A stretch of DNA of 64,000 bases from Favolaschia claudopus (Eukaryota > Basidiomycota > Agaricomycetes > Agaricales > Mycenaceae), in the NCBI GenBank assembly GCA_037176885.1, contig JAWWNJ010000005.1, forward strand, positions 2,666,001-2,730,000, in the 5' to 3' direction. Position numbers and translations under genes: made by a program. Each line of letters begins with the position of its first letter. Positions within the stretch are counted from its first letter, which is position 1. Below are positions 34,961-46,851 of this stretch, piece after piece. The notes beneath the pieces are model-generated. The model was given only the letters and a program-made list of their open reading frames with translations, did no database searches and was not told where the DNA came from.

Positions 34961-36146
34961 ATGTTGACGACCTTGCTCTTGTTGCCGCTATTCTCAGGTA
35001 TATATGTCTTCGGAGCCGCTGTAGACTTTCGCGCTTCGACCATCGACCGGCGGCAGGCTCTCACTTTACGCGCTCAACAACGCAACCTTGGTTCGTTCGA
35101 CCTTACCCCAATCCTCCCGCCTGCATCGGTGACAAGCTGGCGCGCCGTTAACGCTCCTGAAAGCTGCACCACGTATGCAGGCCAACAAGACGGCTCGGAG
35201 TGCCGAACAGACCTGACTGCCGTGAGCATCCAATTTGAGGACTGCGGGGACGAGTTTGTTGTATGTCGCTGCGCCGACGCGGAGATGAGCATGAACGATG
35301 TATTCGAGCGGCTAGGGCGCGTACCAATTGGTTTACGGAGGTATGGGGGAGTGGTGATGGTGGCTGCACAGGCGGGCTCCGATACCGCTCATGCGTATAC
35401 TTGGACGTCGGGAGAGCATACAGGCGACATTCATTTCTTTGGTGATTGTGGGATGGAAACGTGGGTACACGAGGTACGGGAACCTATTCTGTTTTTCTGA
35501 ATTGCAATCATGCTAAATTTATCTGTAGTTCATGCACGCATTTGATTCCGCGCCTGATAGACCGCGACCGCAGTCTAACGGAAGTAGATGGCAGAATGCG
35601 CTGGCCACGGACACTTGCGTTCCAGATAGCTATTCTCTCACAAACGCGGTAGAAGTCAGTTCAGTCCGATTAATTGCTCAGCATCCTCACTGACGCGCCG
35701 TGCTTTATTTTTCCTCGAAGGCTTACGCTCAACTCGGATTGCTCATAATCTACCAAGTCGTCTATGGTATCCTTCCTCCAGGCTTCACGGCGGATTGCAT
35801 GAGCAACCAGCTCGCATACATGACATCTCTGCCATTGTTCAATGGAAGCACGCTATTTGGGAACAATTGCGACATTCAAGACGGCCCTCCGGCACGGTGT
35901 GTTATTTATTCCAGCAATGAAGATGAGCTGGGCGCTAAATATTAGCCCAGGCATACACGGCCCCCTAATGTATTAGATCCTTCAAGGACTTTCCAGACTC
36001 AGCGCCCGTCGAGCACAGAAGGGGGGCCGGCTGTGATCGCGACCTCGCGTCGAAGCGGGGCAAACTCGACTGTAACAATAGAGCTGAATAGCTCGTGGCT
36101 GAGATGCATGTTCGCGCTCTTTATTGGCGCCTGGCTCTTTTCTTAG
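34961..36146 (+). CDS. Secreted HExxH protein, paralog 2
   Basis: The model has four exons: 34961-35473, 35529-35654, 35721-35896 and 35951-36146 (336 aa). It starts with a signal peptide (MLTTLLLLPLFSGIYVFGAA). It shares with paralog 1 the blocks FEDCGDEFVVCRC, RVPIGLRRYGG, GDIHFFGDCGMETWVHE, TCVPDSYSLTNAVE, PPGFTADCMSNQL and LFGNNC. The first intron again falls between HE and the rest; splicing gives HEFMHAFD. The last exon was found by alignment with paralog 1 (PSRTFQ versus ASRTFM) and ends in a hydrophobic run (CMFALFIGAWLFS), so both carry a GPI-like tail. The pair arose by tandem duplication and has diverged. An alternative last acceptor would stop at 35976 without the tail, but the shared downstream sequence argues against it. 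Function is unknown beyond the HExxH hint. Confidence 0.7.
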
Positions 36147-36675
36147 AAAATTCATGACCATCCCAAGCACGTTTCTTACGTTCCTAATGATTGCCAGAAA
36201 CTTGTACGAAGGACTTGCAATCCGTGTATTCATAACGAATTTACATGTATAATTAAACCTCATACCAGATTACTGTGTCAGTAGCTCTCACTCAGAATCG
36301 TCTGCGTTCATCTGAACTGGCTGCTTTTCTGGCCCTGGCTCCGGCTCGCGAAGACCCCACGGAGTCACGCGGTTATCGCGTGACCGTGTATGCCGATCAA
36401 ACTTTATTAAGTTTCTTGCCTTCCGCCACAACTGCGTCTTCCCATGGACGACAATCAGAACGACGCGCGCCATGCCCTGCAACCCGACCTCGGAACTTTC
36501 TAGACCAGCGCTCTCCAAGGTGGAGACAAGAATCGCGGCCATCGCTGATTGGCGCTCTGATTTTTCCCGACGGAGATCGCACTTCTTAGATTGTTTCCCA
36601 AGTATCAGACACGACTACACGGCGTCCGTCCACGTCGGTGTTACGCGCGGAAAATCGGAAGTGCTCTTGCATACC
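36147..36675. other. Intergenic region upstream of the EF-hand/ZZ gene
   Basis: This 529-bp region holds only short frames without a recognised gene. It should contain the promoter of the following large gene. Confidence 0.45.
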
Positions 36676-39600
36676 ATGCCTTCTCTATCGAAAATCTTCA
36701 GGCGACATCGGACAAGCAGCGAGCTCGTCGATGTTGAAGCCCCGGCGGCGCTCGTCAGTGCTGGACCGTCAGAATTCAGCCACCTTGCATTGGATGCACC
36801 CGTCCCGAATATTCGTTATAGTGCCTCGATGCCGCACTTGGATCTGGTCCTTCCTCAAGAAGGTCTCCTTGATAACATTCCCAATGGCCCCAACTTGGGT
36901 CAAGGACATGAACCCGAACCCGCTGTAGAGCAGCCCCAAGCGTCCATACCCAATGGTGGCGGAGACGATGAAGCGAAATCACTCCCGCCCACTCCCACTC
37001 CCACATCTCCGGAAGACAGCCCTACACGCTCCGAGCCACTCTCCGACAATTTGGCAGAGATGTGGCGTAACATCGATGATCGCTCTGCAAATATCTCGAA
37101 AATGGAAAGAGTTGTGAACAAAATTAGCCATGTTGCGGGTACGTGATAGTAACTATTCATCAACTTTCGTTTTTTGAGCTCTGCGTTGTAGGCGCTGCGT
37201 TTGAAGTAGGGGAAACTGCAGGGGATGTAACAGGCTTCATTAGGGAAGGAATGGAGAACGACGAGATAAAAGCGATAGGAAATGCTATTCTGGAGGGAGT
37301 TCCCGCTATAATGAGTGCTCTGGAGACTTTGGCAGAGATTCACCCCTTTCTCGCTGGTGCGTGTATCTCCCACCTTCTTGTGAATTAACTAACAAGCTAC
37401 TGCCAGCCGCATACCTCCCCTTCAAATTGATTTATTACCAGTACGTTCAGCGCCTTTACTTACTTTCTTGCGTTGATTCGATTTCAGAGAGACGCAGCGG
37501 AGAGACAACGACAAGAAACGAACCACACTCTTTGCCAAGATCAAGGACGTCATGATGATTTTGTTAGAGTGGGGTCTTTGTTGCCCTGCGCGCATATTCC
37601 TGTTCTGACAACTCAGCAGGCTGAAAAGTTTCAAGAAGAATGATACCCGGACTACACCGGAGGGGAAACCTGTTCTCAGTCGCCTTGCTTCGATCTGCGA
37701 GGACATGAGGAAGGATATTGCGGAATGTTACAACGGTTTGTTATCGACAGATCGATAGAATGGGTATTCATAATTTCTAGTCCTCAACGTACAGGAGAAA
37801 CGCTCTGTGGGGATCAAGTTTCTCAAGGCGTCTACCTGGAACAAGGAGCTAGGAAAATACGCGGCGCGATTCACAAACAGGCGCGAGGAACTTACGTTTG
37901 CACTCAGTCTGCGCTCAGTGATCACATTAGAGGAGATGAACAACAAGTGAGTCTTAATTTCAACGTTGTGCGATACAACTAAATAAGTTTCTATTGAGTA
38001 TGAAAACGTACGTGCCTTGATATTGATTCATTTCTCACGAATTACCTTTTTTTCTTAGCATGATGCAAATGTTTTCCACCATACTGACCTCTGACGAGCG
38101 GGACATGGGACGTTGGATTCAGCTTAATGGCGGCGAGAGAGCTGTGATGAGGGACGACAAGAAATGCGCCGCGATGATCAAATACGAGGCTTCGCTGACT
38201 GCTTCCACTGGCGGCAGCGCAGCCAACCACGAACGCGGTCGGCTCGGGTTGACGTCTGAAGAGGATAGCAAGAAGACTGAAAAGGCTATCGTGAATTTAC
38301 GGAAGGAGTACCGAGAAGACGTTCGGGGTGTCATTCAGGAGAATTTGGGGATTTATTCGAAGCGCTTTGACATGCGGTTGGATGATATGGGGAAAGATCT
38401 AGGGAAGAAGATTCAGCATCAAGGTGATCGACTTATCATGTATCTCAGAGAAGGCCCGCATCAACGAATCAAAGACAAGGTGTGTGCCACAAATCGAACC
38501 TGGGTAGTGTTGCGCATTCACTCAAATCTTACAGATCGTTTATCATGTCTGGAAAGACCAGGTTCATCAATTCATTTATGATGCTCATTTGCAACTAACA
38601 GGATGGATGCTAGGGTTGGAGAGGGAGCGCGAAAACTCGATTGCTTGTCCTCGCATTACGCGACTACCTCGTCGAGCGGGTCGAGCATAGCAAGCTTGCT
38701 TCCGGAATTGCGTGGAAAATACGACCACTTTCCCTTGCTCCAACGATCATCAGCCGAAAGCAGGAACAATACTCTGAGGACGATGACGACGACCCGGAAG
38801 CAGATATGTCTGTGCCGTTGCCCGATAGTTGGATGACCGCGTATCTTCAGGTCAAGCGTCTCCGCTATCTTGAGCGTATGTAATGAATGTCTGAATTCGC
38901 GATACTAACTCACCGGTCGATTCAGAGGCCTTGGATCCGAACTCTTCGGGGTTCACGTCGATTTCCGAGATAAACGCGTTTTCCCGTGCACGACCCATAA
39001 ACTGGAGGTACTTGCTCATATTCCCGCGTTTATCGAAGACCACTAAACTTCTCTAGTTTCCCGCACTGGCTGTCGTACTGGGCCATAGGCTGGCAGATTT
39101 ACGCTACACGATATTGCGTTGAGATCGAGGAAATTTTTGGGCAGATGAACTTGTTGAAACAGCGAATTTCCGTTAAGATGCCGGGAAACACAGTCTACGT
39201 GAACGAATACATCGATGGCTGTTGGCAGCATGTCACAGCGCTGACGTCTAGCATCGAGAGATGCGGTGGACCAGAGAGTTGGCTCGACGAGAAGTTCACT
39301 GAGTATATAGAAGCACAGGAGAGCGTGCTGAAGGAGCGGTTGGACAAGATACAGTACAATATTGATGCGGAGGAGACGGTGTCTCTAATTCTCCGTGGGG
39401 ACCGTATCGAAGCAGTATGTCTAACGTTATCCTGGAGTTTCTTGAACCTAACCCTTCTCAGTCGATATTCGCACTCCTGGCAATCTTGCTTCGAAGGCAT
39501 CTTGCAAAAATGCACTTGGCTCTCAAGCAGGAGCTTCATGATGACGAGCTTTGGGACGCGATGGATACCGTTACATGGGTCGTGAATGGTGTATGGGTGC

Positions 39601-42277
39601 GATTCTTGGAGCTCAAAGGTACGAGCCGAGATCGTGTCTTGCGCTCGAATTAACTAAGTTCTCGCGCCGCAGAGGAATTCCAACATCAGCAGGTTGCGGA
39701 TCTCAAGTTGATTTTCGAGTCGCTCTCGTGCGGATTGGTACGTTCTCCTAGCAGGGATCAGACTCGGTAACCAACACAGTTATAGTTCAAAAATTACTAT
39801 GAATGGAATGACTGGATTAATCCTGAGCATTTCATGGAGAAGGATATGACCCCTTGGACGAGTGATACGCTCACCGAATTGAATCCATCTGAACTCGTCG
39901 GGATTCTGTCTTACGCCGAGCACACCCCTCGCCGACCCGAGACTGATGTAATTGTCATTGAGCCATCGTCGAGGTTTGATTATTCCATGCTTGAGATTTC
40001 AGGTGCCCTGATGGTTTTTGCTCCCAGTGACTCTGACACAGAAAGTATGGTCGAAGATGGGGCTGGAAGGTGAACTATTCATTTCACCAGCAGTTACACG
40101 GTGGCCCTAAGCTTCGCAATCAAAGCCCAGTGCCAACCGTGGAGGCGCCTACCACGAATCATGTTATAGCTCCTTCAAGGTAAATTCCACCTTGTTGCAA
40201 TAAACTTAAAAATAATGCGCTCCACTAGTGTGAACCTAACCGAACCTTCCGACGCGGAGATGTCCATGTGCGTCAGACCTGCTCCCTCTGTGGAGATCGT
40301 CCTCTTCACAGTATCTCTGTAGAACTGGCAGATGGTTTGGATGGCATAGGACCGAAAATCAAACTCCATACGGAGCTATGACAGCTATGAACTTCAAGTG
40401 CGGGGATAGACTGCCCCAGTCTGAATCAGGAACGACAATATCCGGCCACGGGGTAAAGACCAGTTTATTTCGCTTACTTTTTGCTCACCAATCAACATAG
40501 ACCTCTGCATATGGCTGGGATTTCACTCTCACTGGCACCCTCAACTCTTTCGATCAACCTGAGGGCATGTTGGGTCTCGTATTCGAGCTCACGTTCACGG
40601 ACGACGACTCGGACGGGGCATTAGTCCAGTATACGGGCACTTTTTTCACTGACCGAGACATTATTGTGGGCACCTTCAGCCGTACAATCGCTACTGGCGA
40701 ATTTATATTGAAGAAAGTACCAGAGTCAGCAATAATGTGTGCACGCCCACTTGTCCCACGGCTCAACGCCAAAGAACTATGGGCTTTTGCTATCAAAGCC
40801 GTGCTTGACGATATCAAACGGAGGAAACCCCGTCTATCGTACTTATGCAGCCGCATGATAGAGATGCGGCGAATTCTATGGTTCATCTGGCGGGACGATC
40901 TAGGTCTTTTGGACGGCTTCGAGCAAGCGGAATATTCGCAGATTCTCAAAACTCTTTCCTATGAACAAATGGTGGAGCTATACAAGTTGTCAGATTGGTA
41001 TGCTCGAGTACGCAATCATGACAAGCTATGCACCCTGATCTTCTCTTCGTAGGTACGATCATGCTAGTGACCTTCAACCGTGAGTGTTCAAACATTTATA
41101 CTTCAGTGTTGATATCCTCGTTCTTCAGTGATGGATACCGCTGCGATAATTGCGGCGTCGACCTCGTTAGATCGAGAGTGGCCTGTTTGGAGTGTGTGAG
41201 CTCCGTTGATTGCGAGCGAATGGTGGATTTTTGTTCCCGGCTCAAATGCATTGCGGCAGAGGTTCCCCATCGGACAGATGTCCACCACGACCCAAAGACT
41301 CACCTTATAGTCCGCTTCCGAGATCATCTCCTCCTCAAGGATTATTGTGAAATCAAAGAACAAGCAGGGTACTCGCTGCGGTATGCTCGAGATTGGTACG
41401 AAACTGTGAAGAAAGAGGATCGTAGTCTTGTGGTTCCCTTACCTCCCTCGCCGACGTCGACTTCGTCTTCCGATGAGTCTGCGCTTAACACCCGATTTGC
41501 GAGGATTTCGACACCAGAGGACGCTGTTGTTCCTGTCATTGTAGGAGATTCGCTTGCCCCTCCCGCAGTCAACGCAGAACGATCTCTGACGCCGGTTCAA
41601 CGTCCTGCATTGAACACCAGCTTCGTATCGACAGAACAGCGGCCAGCGGCCTCACCAGCGTTATCTTCGTCCTCGTCCTGGTCCTGGTCTTCTTCCTCCT
41701 CTGCTTCCAGCTCCAAAAGCACTAATCTGCTGTCGACGGCTGTTACACCCGCGGAAGCAACCATGCCGATGTCTTGTGTAGTTTGCCGCGAACGCATTGT
41801 GGCACCGGCCTGGTACTGTATCACCTGCCCCAGTAAGTTTCCGTCAATGCTACCTGTTTCTCTCGGTTCTGAGGCATTAATGCAGGTACGTGGGTCTGCG
41901 ACTCGTGCGAACGGGTCAGCGATCATATGCTGCCCTGGGACTATGTCAAGCGCTATCGCACCGAAGTTGCAGAGTCTGGGGGTCACAACGTTATGCACTC
42001 GCTCGTCCGGGTCACCGGATTCAGGGCGGAAGATACGGAAACATCCAAGAAAACCGGAGGAGGTGCAACGACGCAAGATACTCCGTGGGACATCAAATGG
42101 GACGAGGTAGAGAAGCGGATGCAGGAGCTTGTTACTGCGCGGTTTGAAGCAGTCAATACCCATGTCGATGAGCGTTTGGATAACGTGGATCGCCGGTTGG
42201 GGGAGCTTACTACTTCCCTTGCCAACATTGAACGGTTATTAATGAGAAGTGTTCACAATAGCAGTTCAAAGTCGTAG
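36676..42277 (+). CDS. Large helical-bundle / EF-hand / ZZ-type zinc-finger protein
   Basis: This is a many-exon gene; only the span and domain order are given. Start MPSLSKIFRRHRTS at 36676, stop TAG 42275-42277. After an acidic/Pro-rich leader comes an all-helical domain of about 200 residues (AAFEVGETAGDVTGF, ALETLAEIHPFLA, LPFKLIYYQ, CEDMRKDIAECYN) like the four-helix N-terminal domains of fungal and plant cell-death adaptors. A second helical part follows, then an EF-hand loop DPNSSGFTSISE near 38930-38970, SFPHWLSYWAIGWQ, a helical middle part, a beta-rich domain (YGWDFTLTGTLNSF, LGLVFELTFTDDD), a ZZ-type finger (YRCDNCGVDL...CLEC near 41130-41290), a Ser-rich linker, a second finger (MSCVVCRERI near 41760) and a coiled-coil end. 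Large proteins of this plan are conserved in basidiomycetes but their job is unknown. Splicing in 40020-40560 is uncertain, so two genes remain possible. Confidence 0.65.
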
Positions 42278-42396
42278 CGTAAAAGTTTATTGATACCTAT
42301 TGTTTTCTGGTCCGACTTTCGCTCTAGCCATGGCGTGCTACTCTCCTCTTCAGCTAAGCCGAGCGTATTCTGCAAATACGGGTCAAGAATCAATTA

Positions 42397-43517
42397 CTAG
42401 AGTGTCGCCATCATGGTCATTTCTTCCTCCGAGGCATGAAACGCGCGGATGCCTTTGCGACTGCAGTTTGTGCACGGGAAGGACTGTCCGTAAGTGCATT
42501 TGTTGCTGGACAAACCGAGAAACATGTAAGTAAATGAGAGAAAACAGATAAAAAGATGCGAATCGCACCATAATTTACAATGCCATTCACGCCAGTCGTT
42601 GCATTCGTTGCAAACTGTGCAATGCCAGCTATGAGCAACAAAGGAAGAATGAATCAGGAATTGTCTTTCAGGCACGATGATGAAGTAAACTGACGTGCAA
42701 TCCATTTGCTCCAGCGATCCGCGACAGAAAGAGTAAAAGTAGTAGCTGGAATCATCGAACCAGTGTTTCAAGCTGCGCCGTTTCTGTCCGGACACGTTCA
42801 TCAATCAGAAGAGAAATCGAAGGAAAATGGCACCGCACCAAAGCCAACTGTTCGTCCGCAGACAAACTTGCGTAATTCACTCCTTTCGCCGCATCGTCCT
42901 TGCTAGCCCACAGATAATCCTCGCTCACCGCGCGTCGCCTCCCATCATCCCAGATCTTATCTCCAATCGCATTAGACTCCCACCAAAGTCTGGCCCCGTC
43001 AGCTTCCTTAGAGTTCTCGCGCATGAGTTTGCTGATGAGGCAAGCTGTGAGGCGGGTAGGTCTATCTGCGGAATCAGGGCCAAAGATATAGGAGAGGTCG
43101 TCCATTTTGTTGTTGCAAGTTCCAGCTTTGGTGCAGGCGCAATCGGATTTGCAGACAAAGCCACTTTTGTAGCAGCCGCAGCGGGCGGTTTTGCAGGCGG
43201 ACGCGCTCTTACAGTTGCAGGTTGCGTCGGGTTCGCGTTCCTAACTCAATGAAAGATAATCAGTTCAGAAGATATATCGACACGCGTTTGTTAATGCGAG
43301 CGGCAAGGCTGACCTCATTTCGCTCTGCTTCCTACAGTTCAGCAAATGAGACGGCGGGTACAGTGGCAGTCAGCGACAAACTTCGGAAGAAACTTACTGC
43401 TTCATAGATCACATTGGAACCCTCCTTCCCAGGTCTATAGGCGCTGCTGACACCTTCGTCGTCGAACTCATCGAACTGATCGAACTCGTCCGAGCCGCTG
43501 TCGTAGTCGTCGAACAT
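42397..43517 (-). CDS. Cys-rich protein: CXC (tesmin/TSO1-like) cluster plus a second zinc-binding module
   Basis: The model has six exons: 43398-43517, 43314-43331 (18-bp microexon), 42834-43240, 42695-42772, 42569-42628 and 42397-42505 (263 aa). An acidic start (FDDYDSGSDEFDQFDEFDDE) leads to a nine-Cys run TCNCKSASACKTARCGCY and then KSDCACTKAGTCNN, with the C.C....C....C.C spacing of CXC/CRC DNA-binding domains. A helical region follows (SYIFGPDSADRPTRLTACLI, SLSADEQLALVR). The C-terminus is a second Cys/His module: DCTWHCTVCNECNDW, EWHCKLCNKCTYG, PCTNC. Three splice joins each complete a Cys or the frame exactly there, which supports the model. I do not know a named family with this pairing. 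Single CXC rather than the usual tandem pair makes direct DNA binding uncertain. It is divergent from the transporter at 44052 across 534 bp. Confidence 0.65.
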
Positions 43518-44051
43518 GGTGGCTCTGATCAAAGCGCGTGGGTCACTGATCACGGGACTGTGACAAGTTATTTTTAGTTTGTTCCCTTTCTCACACTGCA
43601 GTTGACCATCATGTCGCAAAAACTCCGAATCGGCACAAGTCTTGAAGAAAGTCTCAGTTTGCATGATGTGCATCGCCCGCCATACACCGATCACTTTGCA
43701 TTCAGATTCAGCGTCAACGGATCGGAGACTCGACGGAGAGACCGGCGTCCGACCTCGCGCAAGTCTCGCGGTTCTGCGCGGTTCGCTTCTGCCTTTGCCA
43801 TAAATATCTGTTGGACTGTCCGCAGACTTACCAGAGACACATGTACATCGCAATCAGATTCTACTGCGACGCACTCACTGCGCCGGCTTCTGACTTTTCA
43901 AACACAGTACGCGTTTCTCGGCAGTTTCTTTCAGTTGCTTACGCGGATCTCTCTCGTCAGCCTCGGGTGAAAGGCATTGAACCCAGAAATATAAACTCAA
44001 GTCACAGACAGTCTCGGGCCCTCGAGTGTCGTTCCGCCCCCCTCATACCTC
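43518..44051. promoter_or_regulatory. Bidirectional promoter, CXC gene / MFS transporter
   Basis: This 534-bp region lies between two divergent start codons. A GGGACTGTGACAAG stretch near 43555 resembles half of the GTCACA/TGTGAC pair seen upstream of other genes here. No intact gene lies inside. Confidence 0.45.
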
Positions 44052-46633
44052 ATGTCCGCCAGCGTCGACAGCGCCTCCCAGGGTGCCCCCAACGAAAAAC
44101 AAGTCGAAGGAGAGAGGTACGATGCCACAATGGCCGAAGAGTCCGGCGAGAACTTGGAGGACTATCCTCACGGCGTCAAACTTTTGACTCTGATGTTCGC
44201 CCTATGTCTCGGCGTATTCCTGGTTGCCTTGGTGCTTTTTTTTCTGTTTCTCTCCGCTTGAAAAATTAATTCAGTACCGCTAGGACAACACCATCATCAG
44301 GTTTGGTGCAGTTACTCTAAAGTTGAGCGCTGGTTTTAAATCGAGGTCGTTAGTACCGCCATTCCAAGAATCACGGATCAGTTCAAGTCCCTCGAAGACG
44401 TTGGCTGGGTCAGTTTCTTTGCAACAACATGTATCTTTCAGCTAAATATTCCCACCAGTATGGTAGCGCGTGAGTATCCTTTTTGCTCTTCTCCCTAGAC
44501 CTGCCCTCGAGCTTCCAAATACGTCAGGTATCTTCTTGTGAGTCCTTCATCCCATCCACCGCTCACCCATACCGATAAATTCAACAACCAGGGAATTTCC
44601 GCAACCCAACTTCTCTTCGGCAAATTCTACACTTTCTTCTCCATCAAATCTGTCCGTCCTGCTTTCTCAGCTCTCTCTCTTCCATCCATTCGATCATCTG
44701 TCGCAGGTCTTCTTAATCGCCGTATCCATATTCGAAATTGGAAGCCTTGTCTGTGGCGTCGCCCCGAATTCCAAAGCGCTCATCGTCGGTCGCGCCGTTG
44801 CTGGGTTGGGCAGCGCCGGTATTTTCACGGGGGCGTTCATTAGTGCGTACAATATTTGATTCAGCTTAATATCTATTTGTTTCTGAGCTGACTGTTTTTA
44901 CAGTAATCGGCGCGTTCGCTTTTTCGTTTACTTGGATGATTGGTTTGGAGCGCTAAATAAACCCTTCTATCAGCCCATGCTGTTCCACTGGTCAATCGTC
45001 CGCTGTACAGCGGTCTGATGGGTGCGATGTACGGGATTGCCAGCGTCGCTGGGCCGCTCATGGGTGAGCCAACAACATTTTTTCTTCCGACACAGACCTT
45101 GTGTTGAAGCCGTCGGATCAAGGTGGCGCGTTCACGGATAAAGTCACCTGGCGTTGGTACGTCTTGCGTTTCCTGTTTCTCAACCTCAAGCTGACCATGT
45201 CCACAGGTGTTTTTACAGTAAGCAAATTCGCATCTTCCTTTTTCAAACCGAAAGCCAAAAATTTATACAAATGAACAGTCAATCTACCCATTGGTGCAAT
45301 TACCATTGTCACCGTCGCCCTTCTCTTCAAGATGCCCAAGAGCGCGAAACACAAGCCCCGCGAGGTGCCACTTACGTTGTGGCAGAAGATTCAACAGTTC
45401 GATCCTCTGTACGTCCTCTTGCTTCTACTGTTTTGTCGAAGTGCTCATCCAACGGCTTTCAAACAAGAGGAACAATCCTCTTCATTCCTGGCATCGTCAG
45501 CCTTCTCCTCGCACTGCAATGGGGCGGGTCAAAGTACGCCTGGGGCAACGCCCGAATCATCGTTCTGTTTGTCATTTTCGGTGTCTTCATCGCTGGGTTC
45601 GTCGCGGTTCAGTGAGTGTTCTTTCATACGATTGGTTCATTGCTTCATGACTGAATGAATTCGATCGTTCAAAGGATCTGGCAGCAAGAAAACGCAACTG
45701 TACCGCCTCGGATTTTCATGAAGCGGAGTATCATGGCGGGGTGTTGGTTTGCGTTGTGTCTCGGCGCGACGTTTTTTATATTTATATTTTATCTGCCGAT
45801 ATGGTTCCAGGCTATCAAAGGAACGAGTGCGGTAAGTGATATTTCCTTTCGAGATGTGAAACTGCGGACCTGATCAATCGTCGAAATCGATATCAGGTCA
45901 AAAGTGGAATGTACGTTCCCCGATTCATTTTCTTTTTTTGCGTGAGCAACGCTTAATTATGTTTATCATATCACAGCGATAACCTCCCCATGATCTTCGG
46001 CCTCGTCATTTCTTCCATAATCACCGGAATATTCTCAACCCTGTTGGGTCAATACGTCCCCTTCATGCTGGCTTCCTCCGTCCTCGTCACCGTCGGAGCC
46101 GGACTCATGTCAACGTTCACAACACATACCGGTCACTCAAAGTGGATCGGATATCAGGCGATCTACGGGTTGGGAATGGGAATGGGCATGCAGGGCCCGC
46201 TCATCGCTGCGCAGACGGTGTTGGATCTCAAAGATGTGCCGGTTGGGACTTCGCTTGCGATGTTTCTTCAAAATCTCGTGCGTTCAAGCAAAGTTATTGA
46301 ATGCAATTTCATTCACTCAAGGTTGTGTATTTCAAACAGGGTGGGGCGCTCTTCGTCTCAGTCGGCCAAAACGTCTTCCAAAACAAGCTCACATCCGGAC
46401 TCGTCTCAAACGTGCCCGGTGTCGACCCAGCGATCGTCTTCCTCGCTGGAGCAACGAATCTCAAGAACGCTGTGGACCCGCAATACTTGCCTGCGGTGCT
46501 GGAGGCGTACAATTCTGCGCTGGTTGTGGCCTTTCAAGTTGGTATTGCAATGGCTGGGATAACGCTGTTGGGTTCGTTGGCTATGGAGTGGAAGAGTGTG
46601 AAAGGGAAGAAGATAGAGATGGGACCGGCATGA
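44052..46633 (+). CDS. Major-facilitator drug/H+ antiporter, 14-helix (DHA2) type
   Basis: Start [20 protein letters not shown] at 44052, stop at 46631-46633, with about fourteen introns. After an acidic cytosolic start the frame joins to [23 protein letters not shown] (motif D1 of drug antiporters), [25 protein letters not shown] (motif A region), [16 protein letters not shown] (motif C-like), [42 protein letters not shown] (motif typical of fungal toxin and drug efflux pumps), then the 7-14 helices ending [11 protein letters not shown]. It probably expels small toxic compounds across the plasma membrane. Near 44904-44973 the join GAFIIIAHAVPL requires a 6-nt exon (44904-44909) and a GC-starting intron (44910-44973); a single longer intron giving GAFITHAVPL is also possible. 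No biosynthetic cluster genes are adjacent. Confidence 0.85.
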
Positions 46634-46851
46634 TTTTTCATAGATTTTCCTTCGCTCAAATAGTAGAGTAGATGTAGAACCGAAGTAATGAACGAGCACT
46701 GAGGCAGCTTATGCTTAGACACGTTCAATATTTCTCCGCGCAAAGGCAATGAATTCTCCCCCAATCGTCCGAGCTATCAAGTAACAAACTAAAAAATCGA
46801 ACTAACTGTCCAATGTCCAAGTCCTTTTGCCGAGGAACGAACCAGAACCTG

